Below, in pieces: positions 32,262 through 44,200 of a DNA stretch of 64,000 nt. How positions within the stretch are numbered: position 1 is the stretch's first letter; each line of letters begins with the position of its first letter. The stretch comes from Bolinopsis microptera (lineage: Eukaryota; Ctenophora; Tentaculata; Lobata; Bolinopsidae), in contig NC_087083.1 in assembly GCF_026151205.1 (NCBI RefSeq), forward strand, positions 9,793,460-9,857,459, read 5' to 3'. The translations under genes and the position numbers were made by a program. The notes under the pieces were generated by a model. That model was given only the letters and a program-made list of their open reading frames with translations, ran no database searches and was not told where the DNA came from.

Positions 32262-35200
32262 ATGAGGGTATTGTTAGTAGCATGTGCCATATTGGCGCTC
32301 ACTGCCGCGAGGGAGGCAGATGATATCGAGATTGAGATGGCCTTCGACAGTAAGTTAAGGGGGGGGGGGGGGGGGGGGTTCACCCTGATTTTTTTGTGAA
32401 ACTTGTTTTCGAGATAGCAGTTGACCAACAAACTAAGACCGGTGACCGAACTTTTGAGGGGGTCCCGGACCCCAACCGCCAAACGGTGCCCGCGGGGCAG
32501 CCACGCCCATATTTTGTCCAAATTAGGCCCAATTTAGCCAAATACCCTGAACATGCCTAAAACCCAGATTTTAGGTGCTCTACTTGTAGCTAGTGGTCTC
32601 CTGAACTACTTAAGTTTTGGGACAGAATTTTGAGTTAGGCCTTTAAAACATTTGGCGGCCAAATTCTGAAAAATGCCCGGCAAATTTTGGAATTTGGCCG
32701 CCAAATTTTTTTAAAGGCCTAACTCAAAATTTTGTCCCAAAACTTAAGGTCGAAATGCGATTCTACGTTGATTCTGAAAATTTCATGTAAAAATATTGAA
32801 ACCCTATTGAGTTCTATTGTTTTGAGCGAAGTCAGTTTTGCAAATATCGCGAACTGAGATATGGGCAATTTTGTTCATATTTTGCGATTATTTGAACACA
32901 AAATCCACAGTTAGGGAGATATTGAGCTGATATTCATAGAGAATGTGTAGTATAGGCTTACCTTCCATAAAAAGTTAGTTATATTCAAAAATATTGATAT
33001 TTGATCAATTTATGGGCCAAAATCGATCAAAATTGGTGCGTATGCCCAAATATGGTCATATGGTTTTTGGCTCATAACTCAGCCATTTTTTGTCCAATCT
33101 TGATGAAAATTCATATACGGGTTCAGGGGACCACTAGCTACAAGTAAAGCACCTAAAATCTGTGTTTTAAGCATGTTCAGGGTATTTGGCTAAATTGGGC
33201 CTAATTTGGACACAATATGGGCGTTTGGCGGTTGGGGTCCGGGACCCCCTCAAAAGTTCGGTCACTGGTCCTAGTTTGTTGGTCAACTGCTATCTCGAAA
33301 ACAAGTTTCACAAAAAAATCAGGGTGAACCCGCCCCCTTAACCTTTTATTAATTAATTTTACCTTTTGTTAAGTAAGTTAACCTTTTATTAAGTAGGTTT
33401 ACTTTTTATTGGAAAGACCATTCTTACAATTACTTCTATCTTTGACAGGAATTTCACTTTTATTTGGAGTAGCATTTTTACAAATGGGCTCAGTCCGTCA
33501 GCATTTGTTTTGCTTTAATCGTTATCTCAGCTTATCTTTCAGTTTCACTGCTGTCGACAATTGATATCCATTGCTATTTTTCCATTCTTATCTAGTGGCA
33601 GTAAAATCAAATCCATGGTATTTTACCACCATTGAAGATTTACCATGCTTAATAAGCATGGTAAATATAGGCATGGTCGGATTTTGAAAATATTAACCAA
33701 CATAGATTATGTATAATCAGTATCTTAAAATACGCTCATCTTGTAGAGCTGCTTGAAGACGAAGGAATTGAGATATCTGATGAGGAGTATGAGTACAGAC
33801 TGGGAGGATTCGCCCTCAACTACTTGGCAGCAGAAGATGATGAGTAAGTTTATATTTAAATTCAGCTGCAATTGTAATACTCACGTATACGCTTGGAGAA
33901 GCTTAGAAATTTGGCGAATCACAAGTCGTGATTTACCAATATCAACTACGCTTTACCCTTTAAAAAACATGCAGCTCATCCGAAAGCTTGATCTAATAGT
34001 AATATATTTTAAAAGCTTATTTATATTATAACTTAGAATCTTTACTTTAGTTTTTTTTTATTATAAAAATTATTTCTAAAATATTTACCTCATTTCAGTC
34101 CTATTAACCTTGATATGATCTACGATGCGGACGAGTTGGTAAAACAGAACGGAGCTAAACTGATCCCGACACTCAAGTCAGAACTTGAAGAGGAACTTGC
34201 GAAGAGGGTAAGTTTATATTCTAGTTAGTAACCAGTTAGTAACCAGTTAGTAACCAGTTAGTAACTAGGTAGTTAGTAACTAATTTAATGATTTTAAAAA
34301 GATCAAATGATGCAACACTGGTTAAACATATTTAAACATAAACCATCTACTGAAAACCCACTTATAAATTCCTAATTTTTCAGTCAGTGGACCCGTTTGA
34401 TATGGGTGGTCAGGCTACTCCTCCAGGATTTGACGGACGTTACTACAAACGTAAAATTATCATCAACCCGGCCAACCACCAGGGAGTCTGTGGAAACTGC
34501 TATCTTCATACATGTATGTAGTTAGGTAGTTGAGATAAGAATATGATTAATTATGTAATTAGTTGAGATAAGAATATAATTAATTATGTATGTAGTTGAG
34601 GTAATAATATAATCAATAATGTATGTAGTTGAGATAAGAATATAATTAATTATGTATGTAGTTGAGATAAGAATATAATTAATTATGCATGTAGTTGAGA
34701 TAAGAATATAATTAATTATGTATGTAGTTGAGAATTGAGATAAGAATATAATTAATTATGTATGTAGTTGAGATAATAATATAATCAATTATGTATGTAG
34801 TTGAGATAAGAATATAATTAATTATGTATGTAGTTGAGATAAGAATATGATTAATTATGTAATTAGTTGAGATAAGAATATAATTAATTATGTATGTAGT
34901 TGAGATAATAATATAATCAATAATGTATGTAGTTGAGATAAGAATATAATTAATTATGTATGTAGTTGAGATAAGAATATAATTAATTATGCATGTAGTT
35001 GAGATAAGAATATAATTAATTATGTATGTAGTTGAGAATTGAGATAAGAATATAATTAATTATGTATGTAGTTGAGATAATAATATAATCAATTATGTAT
35101 GTAGTTGAGATAAGAATATAATTAATTATGTATGTAGTTGAGATAAGAATATGATTAATTATGTAATTAGTTGAGATAAGAATATAATTAATTATGTATG

Positions 35201-38200
35201 TAGTTGAGATAATAATATAATCAATTATGTATGTAGTTGAGATAATAATATAATTAATTATGTATGTAGTTGAGATAAGAATATTGATGAGTTTCGTTAG
35301 TTCCCTAGAATAGTTACTCTGTTAATGTTACATAACGACCTACTTCTTTCTTCGCATCCGTACCATTCCAGATCTTGACACAAATCGTCCCTTTTGTTTG
35401 CATTTGTCTTTTTTTTCTGGATGAACTTCAAACCTTTAAAATAACCCTGAAACCATTTAGTTGTTGCCGCTTTGGAGTTGGCTTACACCAGAGCTTCGGG
35501 GAAGAAGGTTAAGTTTAGTGAGCAGGAGATGACGGATTGTTACAATAATGGTTGCGAGGGCGGAGACTTCAGAATGGTATGTAAACATTTTTATATGGTT
35601 ATATTAGAGATAACATATTTAAATAGGATACCAAATTAAATTTGTTTACGTTTAGGTTCTCCTTGAAATCTTTGAAATCCTCATAGTCATATCACAATTC
35701 TTCTTATCCCTAAAATCCTTGTAATCCTTGTAATCCTTGTAATCTTTGCAATATTTGAAATCTTTGTAATATTTGTAATCTTTGTAACCCTCGTAATCTA
35801 TTATAATCTTTGTAATCCTCGTAATCTATTATAATCTTTGTAATCCTTGAATAATAATCTTTGTAATCCTCGTAATCTATTATAATCTTTGTAATCCTTG
35901 AATTATAATCTTTGTCATCCTCGTAATCTATTATAATCTTTGTAATCCTTGAATTATAATCTTTGTAATCCTCGTAATCTATTATAATCTTTGTAATCCT
36001 GGTAATCTATTATAACCCTTGTAATGTTTGTAGGTTGCAGTAACCCTAATTGTAATGTTTGTAGGTTGCAGTAACAATGGGATATCTATTATAACCGTTG
36101 TAATGTTTGTAGGTCGCAGTAACCCTAATTGTAATGTTTGTAGGTTGCAGTAACCCTAATTGTAATGTTTGTAGGTTGCAGTAACCCTAATTGTAATGTT
36201 TGTAGGTTGCGGTAACAATGGGATATCTATTATAACCGTTGTAATGTTTGTAGGTCGCAGTAACCCTTGTAATGTTTGTAGGTTGCAGTAACCCTAATTG
36301 TAATGTTTGTAGGTTGCAGTAACCCTAATTGTAATGTTTGTAGGTTGCAGTAACAATGGGATATCTATTATAACCGTTGTAATGTTTGTAGGTTGCAGTA
36401 ACAATGGGATATCTATTATAACCGTTGTAATGTTTGTAGGTTGCAGTAACCCTTGTAATGTTTGTAGGTTGCAGTAACAATGGGATATCTTAACAAGCTG
36501 AGCAGTGTAGCTAACTACGGACCCTACAAATCTAAGCAGTTAACTTGCCGGGCTGACACTACTCCGGATTCGCTGGCCGCTGTTAAGGTAATGTTCACGT
36601 TTTGTTATTTTAATAAATTATATCAAGACAGACTGCTTGAGAAAAATGTATAATTCGAAACATATCATTAAAGAAGTACTGTTTATAATATTCTCTGATA
36701 AATCACTAACTTACCAACTAAATATTATAAAATCTTCAGTTAATTATAATAAGGCACTGTCATGATAATGGCGAAATTTGGACCAGGATCTATGCTGATA
36801 CATCGCACGCGCTAAATTGCACGTGCTAAATTGCACGTGATAAATTGCACGGATATTAATCTAAAAACCACCACCTGCAGGTTGAGGGATTTATTGACGT
36901 ACCAGCCAACAAAGTCGAGGAAGCAATCATACTGTACGGAAGTGTTATGACCTGCATGAAATGGGGCTCCAGCCCTGGAGATGCATGTTATATGTCCAAC
37001 TACAAAGCAAGTAAGTAACAATTAAAAACCAAATATTTTTATGTATTCTTAATCTTATTGTTTATGATTTTATATGATAAAAACAATAAAATATACTAAA
37101 ATAAACAAATTTTAACTAAATCAATTTTTTTATTTAAATGAACAAAATTCCTTTTAATTAAATATATTGTGTATTAAATAAATAAAACCCCTTATCAGAG
37201 CAAGTAGTGGACTACCCCGCTGTGGAGGGAGGATGTGATCACGCTGTTCTTATCGTAGGGTACAACTCTGATCATTGGCTTGTAAGTTTTTATCTTCTTA
37301 TCTTGATCAAGTTCATAATATGTAGTACATATTATGTACTATGTAGTATTATTTCAAAAGAGGAGAATAAATACAAGAGGTATAAAGGAATAGCTTGCAC
37401 TAGCATACTTTACCAGTTATATTATAACCGATGAACTCTAATGTGCAGTGCTAAAGCTCTAGCTAAAGACGCTGGGTTAAAACTGTCCGCATTTAAAAGC
37501 ACACGTGGCTATTGGTTATTGGCTCTAATCATTGATGTTAACTCCATCTCCAAGCAATAAGTAATAATACAAAGATACAAGTAGTCGGGAGTATGGGAGA
37601 ATAGTCTCCTGCTTCACAGCATACTGTAAGCTAAAACAGTGGCGTAACGTTGCCTGTTTTCGAAATTGTCCCACATTCAAACGACGATTTGGCGCCCCCC
37701 TAACACTCCATTTCCAAAGCTACTTGTCTATGTTACTGAAGAAAGTTGGGACAAACTCTAAAGAGAAACTGCGAACCCTGATGAGGGACAGGGATATATG
37801 GGGGGGGGGGGGGGGTGGGGGTAATCTGGCGTAGATCGGATTTGTAGTTCCGACATAGCAGTAACTCCGTATAAGGAAATATAGAACCACGATCACGAGA
37901 TCCCCATATAAGGTAGTAGTAGTAACTCCATGTCCACATACTAGGTGAGAAACAGTCACGGCAAGGATTGGGGAGAGTACGGGTACTTCAGAATCAAAAG
38001 AGGAATTAACTCGTGTGGAATTGAGCAGAACATGGCCGTAAGTTATTGTTTTTTTTTTAATTAGTTAATTAGTTAATTATTTATAAATTAGTTAATTCAC
38101 TATGTGTCATTTCACAAATACAATCCGTCAATTGCTGACATTAATTAAGATGCATTAATATATGATTAATATATTAATTATATAATTAATATAATGATTG

Positions 38201-41200
38201 ATTTAAGTTTTGTTTGTATAAAAACCATACCTATTTCATCATGATTATTGACTACGATTCCTCATCCCTCAGGTTGTAGTTGTATCCACAAGGTCCGGCA
38301 GTAAAGGTGTCGCTGCTAACGGATGTCCTAATGATAAACCTAACTTCTGTGCGTCTACCAGCACGTGTACCTCTGGATCTGCTTGTGCAAAAGCCATCTC
38401 TGTAAGTTTCATTTCAGATTTTAGTTTTCTTACTCGGCCGTGGACCAAATAATGATATTATCATTATATTCGTTCGATGAAATACTGCTGATAGAATATA
38501 AATCAACTAAGCGATCAGAAAATGTTATTAAATACGCAGTATCAACAGCTGCTCACTGCTAGCTGTGCAGCCAGACAGATATAGTTATAGTATTTGTTAG
38601 CTCTGATATCTTCAAACAGCTACTGGAACTCGAAGAAAGAGATGACGAAATCGTTGATGCCGATGCCGATTTCGATTTCTTAGATGAAACCGAAGAAATT
38701 GTTGATGAAGAGGAAGAGATTGTTGAAGAAGAAGTCGTGGAAGAAGTTGTTGAAGAAGTCCTCGCTGATGAAGAAATAATTGCAGTGGAAGAAAGGCAGG
38801 CGAGAATCCCCGGTAAAGTGCAGAAACGTGAAGTAAGAGTACCTGGAGAAAGGGTGAAGAGAGATGAAGAAGAAAAGCGAGTGAGAGGAAGTGAGTATTA
38901 TTTTTGAAAATATGTTTTTTTGTGGTTTCATTTTTTAATCGAATTTTACCACAGTTACTGTTTTGAATGGTTATTTATTTAAAGTTTTATTAAGCTAGTG
39001 AAGCTCCATTATAAAGAGGAAACAGACGCACTATCATAAGAATTATATCTGTATCCGATTAACCAACCTTAAAATATCATCACTGTATTCCACCATTAAA
39101 GTAATGTATTATTTATTAAAAACTTTTCTAATGTTACAGAGTACAGCAATAAATGAATATAAAATAGAATCGTTCAATATATTTCCCCATCTGTAAAATA
39201 ACTAAATAAGATGGGCACCCAAACACGGTAAATACATAGTGAACTATGTACGCAATTACTTGGACCCAATGTATCCACCACTAATTATTCTAATGATGGT
39301 GTCATTAAAGGTGGCAAGTCCAACATTGGTAAGCGTGAAGAAGAAGAAAAAAGGAAGAACCGGAACCTAAACGAAGATGGTAAAAGCTGGGTACCTGGAA
39401 GGCTCGCAAGAATGCTTCTCAAGGTATTATTTAATTATTCGTACAATATACACAAATAAATTCAGCAATGGTAATTGTTTAACTATAAGGTAAACTTCTG
39501 TCTATAAATTAATAAATAAAAACGGTATACATTTTTTAAAAGGTATCATGTTGCCATTTTTAATATACTGATGAATAAATACGTTTTCAGAAAATACCGG
39601 AAACATTTGAAAAGTATATTGTTGTCTTTATTATTTCCTTATATTTCCTAACGTTCAACATTTACCGTGCTGAATGTTTACTAACCAGAAATTTTATTGT
39701 TTAATTGTTATTAATCGTTTAATTGCTAATTGTTTTCAGAGAGGATTGATGTCGGAGGAGGACTTAATTGATTACTTTGAAAATGACGATGTTGTTGAAG
39801 TTGAAGAGAGATGTGCTGATAAAAGTCCTCAGTAAGCTACAATTATCAATTCAAATTTATTCATGAAAAGTTGAACCATTTAAATTATAAAATTCTAAAA
39901 TCTGTTCCAAATGTATAATCGTCTCGACCACACCATAAGTTTAGTAATGAATTATTTAACTAATGAGTTAATTAACTAATTAATTAATTAAGTAATTAAT
40001 TAATTAACCGCTGTAATCCCAGATGCAAAGTGATGAAAGCTAGAGGTATGGATGTGTGTTCGGGCAGAATGCTTCCACATTGCTTGTCTACCTGTGGAAA
40101 ATGCGGGTAAGTAGACACTGAATTTATGTACTTATAGGTATTTTTGAATAACTTATGAAAATATCATTAACCCATTAGGGACGACGAGTTTTAAAGTTTG
40201 CCGATTTTGATGCCGTTTAACACACTAGGTCACTTTACAGCAAAAATGAGATATCCAAAAAAGCTAATCTGTATCTCGTTTACTTTAAAAGATACAGCTA
40301 TGGTCGCATACGACCCACTCGTCCGGGTCGCAAACGACCCATCACGGTTTTTCGACTTTAACTTCTGAAACAAAGACGTTAGGATAAAATAAAATAAAAA
40401 GCATAAGTTAAAAACATATGGTCAATACTGTGTAACTCTAACCTTTTAAAAATAAAGAATTTGGGTCATTAACGACCCACTCGGCTCACTTGCTTATTAC
40501 TACATATGTCCATGTAACTTCTTGAATTCAGCCTAAAGCATGACATCATAAGTTCAAAATCGCCTCTCAGCAAGTGATAATCATCATAAACTGCGAAAAA
40601 TCGGTTAAATGGGTCATTAGCGACCCACTAAGACCACAAAATTGATTAATTAAATATAATGTTGTCAAACTTTTACAAATATTAGTATAAAAACATGTTA
40701 TATCTTGGTCATTACTCCTGTACGTTGATTTAAATTTTAAAATCGATCAACTGGGTCAATAACGACCCACTCAGAAGTTGAACGACGACATTAATTATCA
40801 GTATCATGTTGTTCTACCATCAAGAAAGACACTCGTAGGTCTTAATTCCACGCAAACCACGGGTGGCTGACTACTAGCCCTTCTGAGATCTGGAGTCTCG
40901 CGGTAATCTGCAGATCACGTCACCCAATGACTGACGAATAATGGGCAGAATTGGATTGATAGGTAGGTGAGTTTATCAGCTGTTAGTACACGACCGTAAT
41001 GTCGTGAGACAGCAAACAACATGCCTATCTTTTCCCGGTTCCTAGAACGTCCAAGAAGAACTATACAACTGCTGGATTCAGATTTCAGATGGCTGCATCT
41101 ACTCTCTTCGCAGCTCCCTTTCTTTACTTCTTAGGGGCCGTTCATATATTACGTAATCACTTATTGGACAATTTTTACGCCCCCCCCCCCCCACCACATA

Positions 41201-44200
41201 GCTATTATGTCAAAATTACACAAGCTTAATCATTTGGAAACTCCCCTCCCTCTCGGCCGATTACGTAATACTTGTTTTCGTTTTGAAAGCTGCCTCGTTG
41301 TTGCGGGGTTTGTTACCCAAAACGAGGTAGTTGTCTGAGAGATTGCAGGTTGCAGCACCGCCAGCCAAATGGGGGGGGGGGGGGGGGGGGGCTTTTTCCT
41401 TGTCCTTCTTCACAGAGCTGTAGATGTAGCCATCTGAATGCAGCAGTTGTTTAGTTATTCTCGTACTTTCTAGGAATGAAAAAAACATATTGGCATGTTG
41501 GATTAGAATATGTAATTTGACCACTCGTCTTTCAGTATTTACCCAAGGTTACATGATATCTCGTATACTTCGTTCAAGGGATTTTTCTTGAGTGACATGA
41601 TCTGATCACCGTGGGACCCTGGGTCTCAAGCGGTGGGTTGTAGCAGGTCGTTTACCAAGATTCGAAATTGACGAAAAAGGTAACAGAATAGGCTATCCAT
41701 TATCGGTATGAAATCTTTTATCTAGATAAACAGATAAAGATTTAGGTTTTATCTAGATAAAACCGATAAAACCGATAATTTTTCTGCTGAAGGCCAAAGC
41801 CAAAATGTTTTCCAAATTTCGCAAAAACTAATTGTCGACTTTTATTACTGTTTACCAGTAATCTTGCTAAAGTACCATTTCCTTTCTTTTGAAAATATTA
41901 GAGCATCAGTTTTCTTCTCCGGGGAGCAGAAGTGCACCAGTTTTCTTCAAAACAGTAGACCAACGGTTTTCTTCTCCTAAGAACAGTAACGCAATAGTTC
42001 TCTTCAAAACAGTAGACCACTGGTTTCCTTCTCCTGCGAACAGTTACGCACTAGTTCTCTTCAAAACAGTAGACCACTGGTTTCCTTCTCCTGAGAACAG
42101 TAACGCACTAGTTCTCTTCAAAACAGTAGACCACCGGTTTTCTTCTCCTGAGAACAGTAACGCAATAGTTCTCTTCAAAACAGTAGACCAAGGGTTTCCT
42201 TCTCCTGAGAACAGTAGTGCACCAAATACCAATTCTCCTCGAAACAGTAAAGCATTTAAAGTGATTCAGTGAACCGTTTTCTTATCCTGTCGATAACTTG
42301 GAGCAACAGATTCCTTCTCCTGAAGACAATGTTTCACGCCCAGAACACTTACGGAATTCAATTGAGTGCCCTGCCGGTATTTTTGACTCTTGTTAACAGT
42401 AACATGCTCGTTCCTGTCTCCAGAATGGTTGTAAGGTAAAACGCCAGCACCCTCAAGAGAACAATGTCAATAACCTTCTCTGGATTTCTACAGTTCATAC
42501 AGTTCTACAGTTCCATAGGTATACAAATGTAAATAAACCTCTTAAGCTCACATCTAAGTAAACTACCTCTTCTATCATACTAGAAGACGTTTGGGACTGT
42601 TTCTTGGATTACTTGGGAAGGCAAAAACACTAATATTTCTTTACAATTTTACGGTATTGTGGCAGTATTTTCGGTAATATCTAGTGAATTTTTATACCGA
42701 TAAAAATATGTTTTATCTAGATAAACAGATAACTTTTTTTAACGAATTATCGGAGATAATTATCGGTTACGATTATCGGAGTGGATAGCCTATAACAGAA
42801 TCTAATAAGCAACAACAACAGCATGGCTATTACCTAGCAAGTTAGGAACGAGGGCCGATTCCTTTTCTTTTGCGGCACGGCCACGGTCCTTTCGGTACAG
42901 ATTTCCACGCACCATAGTATTATAGTCAGGACGCAACTCCAGGCATATGCAGTAGTGTTATTCTCGCAGCTCTTTGATGAGTGATGACGGCCCTTCAGTT
43001 GGCCCTGGATCTCAGAAGGGCTAGTAGTCAGCCACCCGTGGTTTGCGTGGAATTAAGACCTACGAGTGTCTTTCTTGATGGTGGAACAGCATGATGCTGA
43101 TAATAATTGATGAGGTGGTTCAACTTCCGAGTGGGTCGTTATTGACCCAGTTGATCGATTTTAAAAGTTAAATCAACGTACAGGAGTAATGACCAAGATA
43201 TAACATGTTTTTATACTAATATTTGTAAAAGTTTGACAACATTATATTTAATTAATCAATTTTGTGGTCCTAGTGGGTCGCTAATGACCCATTTAACCGA
43301 TTTTTCGCAGTTTATGATGATTATCACTTGCTGAGAGGCGATTTTGAACTTATGATGTCATGCTTAAGGCTGAATTCAAGAAGTTACATGGACATATGTA
43401 GTAATAAGCAAGTGAGCCGAGTGGGTCGTTAATGACCCAAATTCTTTATTTTTAAAAGGTTAGAGTTACACAGTATTGACCATATGTTATTAACTTATGC
43501 TACAGTTTTTATTTTATCCTAACGTCTTTGTTTCAGAAGTTAAAGCCGAAAAACCGTGATGGGTCGTTTGCGACCCGGACGAGTGGGTCGTATGCGACCG
43601 CAGTTAGTAAACAGCGTCTAGCTCTGTTTGTGAACATCTGATTATCACGGGCTTTTCATATGTCTCAAGGAAATCGTTGCCCGCAACTATTTTGTCCTCA
43701 ACAAAATAAGCCTACATAAAGTTTTAATGTCCCAATCAAGGCAAGAAGTAAAGTGAAATATTTTCCAATTATGACGACTAATTAGCCTAATTATTTAGTT
43801 GTTAGTAATTAATTGGGTCTCGACTGGAAAGTCAATAATGTAGCCCAATAAATTTTGAGCATATGTGCGAAAGATTCGTTGCGTTTAGTATTATGGTTTG
43901 TCCTCTATAGCCTCTAGAAAAGGTGGGTCGTAAACGACCCTATCGTCCCTAATGGGTTAAGTAAAGTAATAAGAAAATCTGAATTTGAAACAACAGTTGC
44001 TAAATATTGACCGCTTGATATTTAAAAAAGACTGTTGTTACAATTTGCTGTTACAGACTGTTGTTACAGGTTGCTGTGACATACTGATAACTGCTGTTAC
44101 AGACGTATTCAAGCGCTTCCACAAATAACGAGATACAGCTGAATACTGAATATGCTATGTACTTAAATTCATTTTCAATTCAGATCCGCACCTGCTCCTG

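Larger units (their letters stand above)
40171..43956. mobile_element. piggyBac-like composite element with long inverted arms and TTAA target duplication (gene B intron 14)
   Basis: TTAA at 40167-40170 and 43957-43960 flanks exact inverted ends CCCATTAGGGACGA. Arms of roughly 600-700 bases (about 40280-40890 and 43010-43600) are highly similar. Each carries several GGGTCNNNNNCGACCC-type subterminal palindromes. No transposase frame was found. The interior contains other elements and a 51-bp coding-like repeat. TTAA targeting and CCC/GGG ends are piggyBac hallmarks. Confidence 0.75.

Noticed and set aside
37720-37959. Two Pro-rich minus-strand frames
   Set aside because: They depend on a G-run and overlap the real acceptor of gene B exon 9 on the other strand.
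41889-42272. 127-codon frame of repeated [18 protein letters not shown]-like units
   Set aside because: The 51-bp unit is a multiple of three, so the frame stays open by chance. It lies inside nested transposons and has no flanking gene structure.
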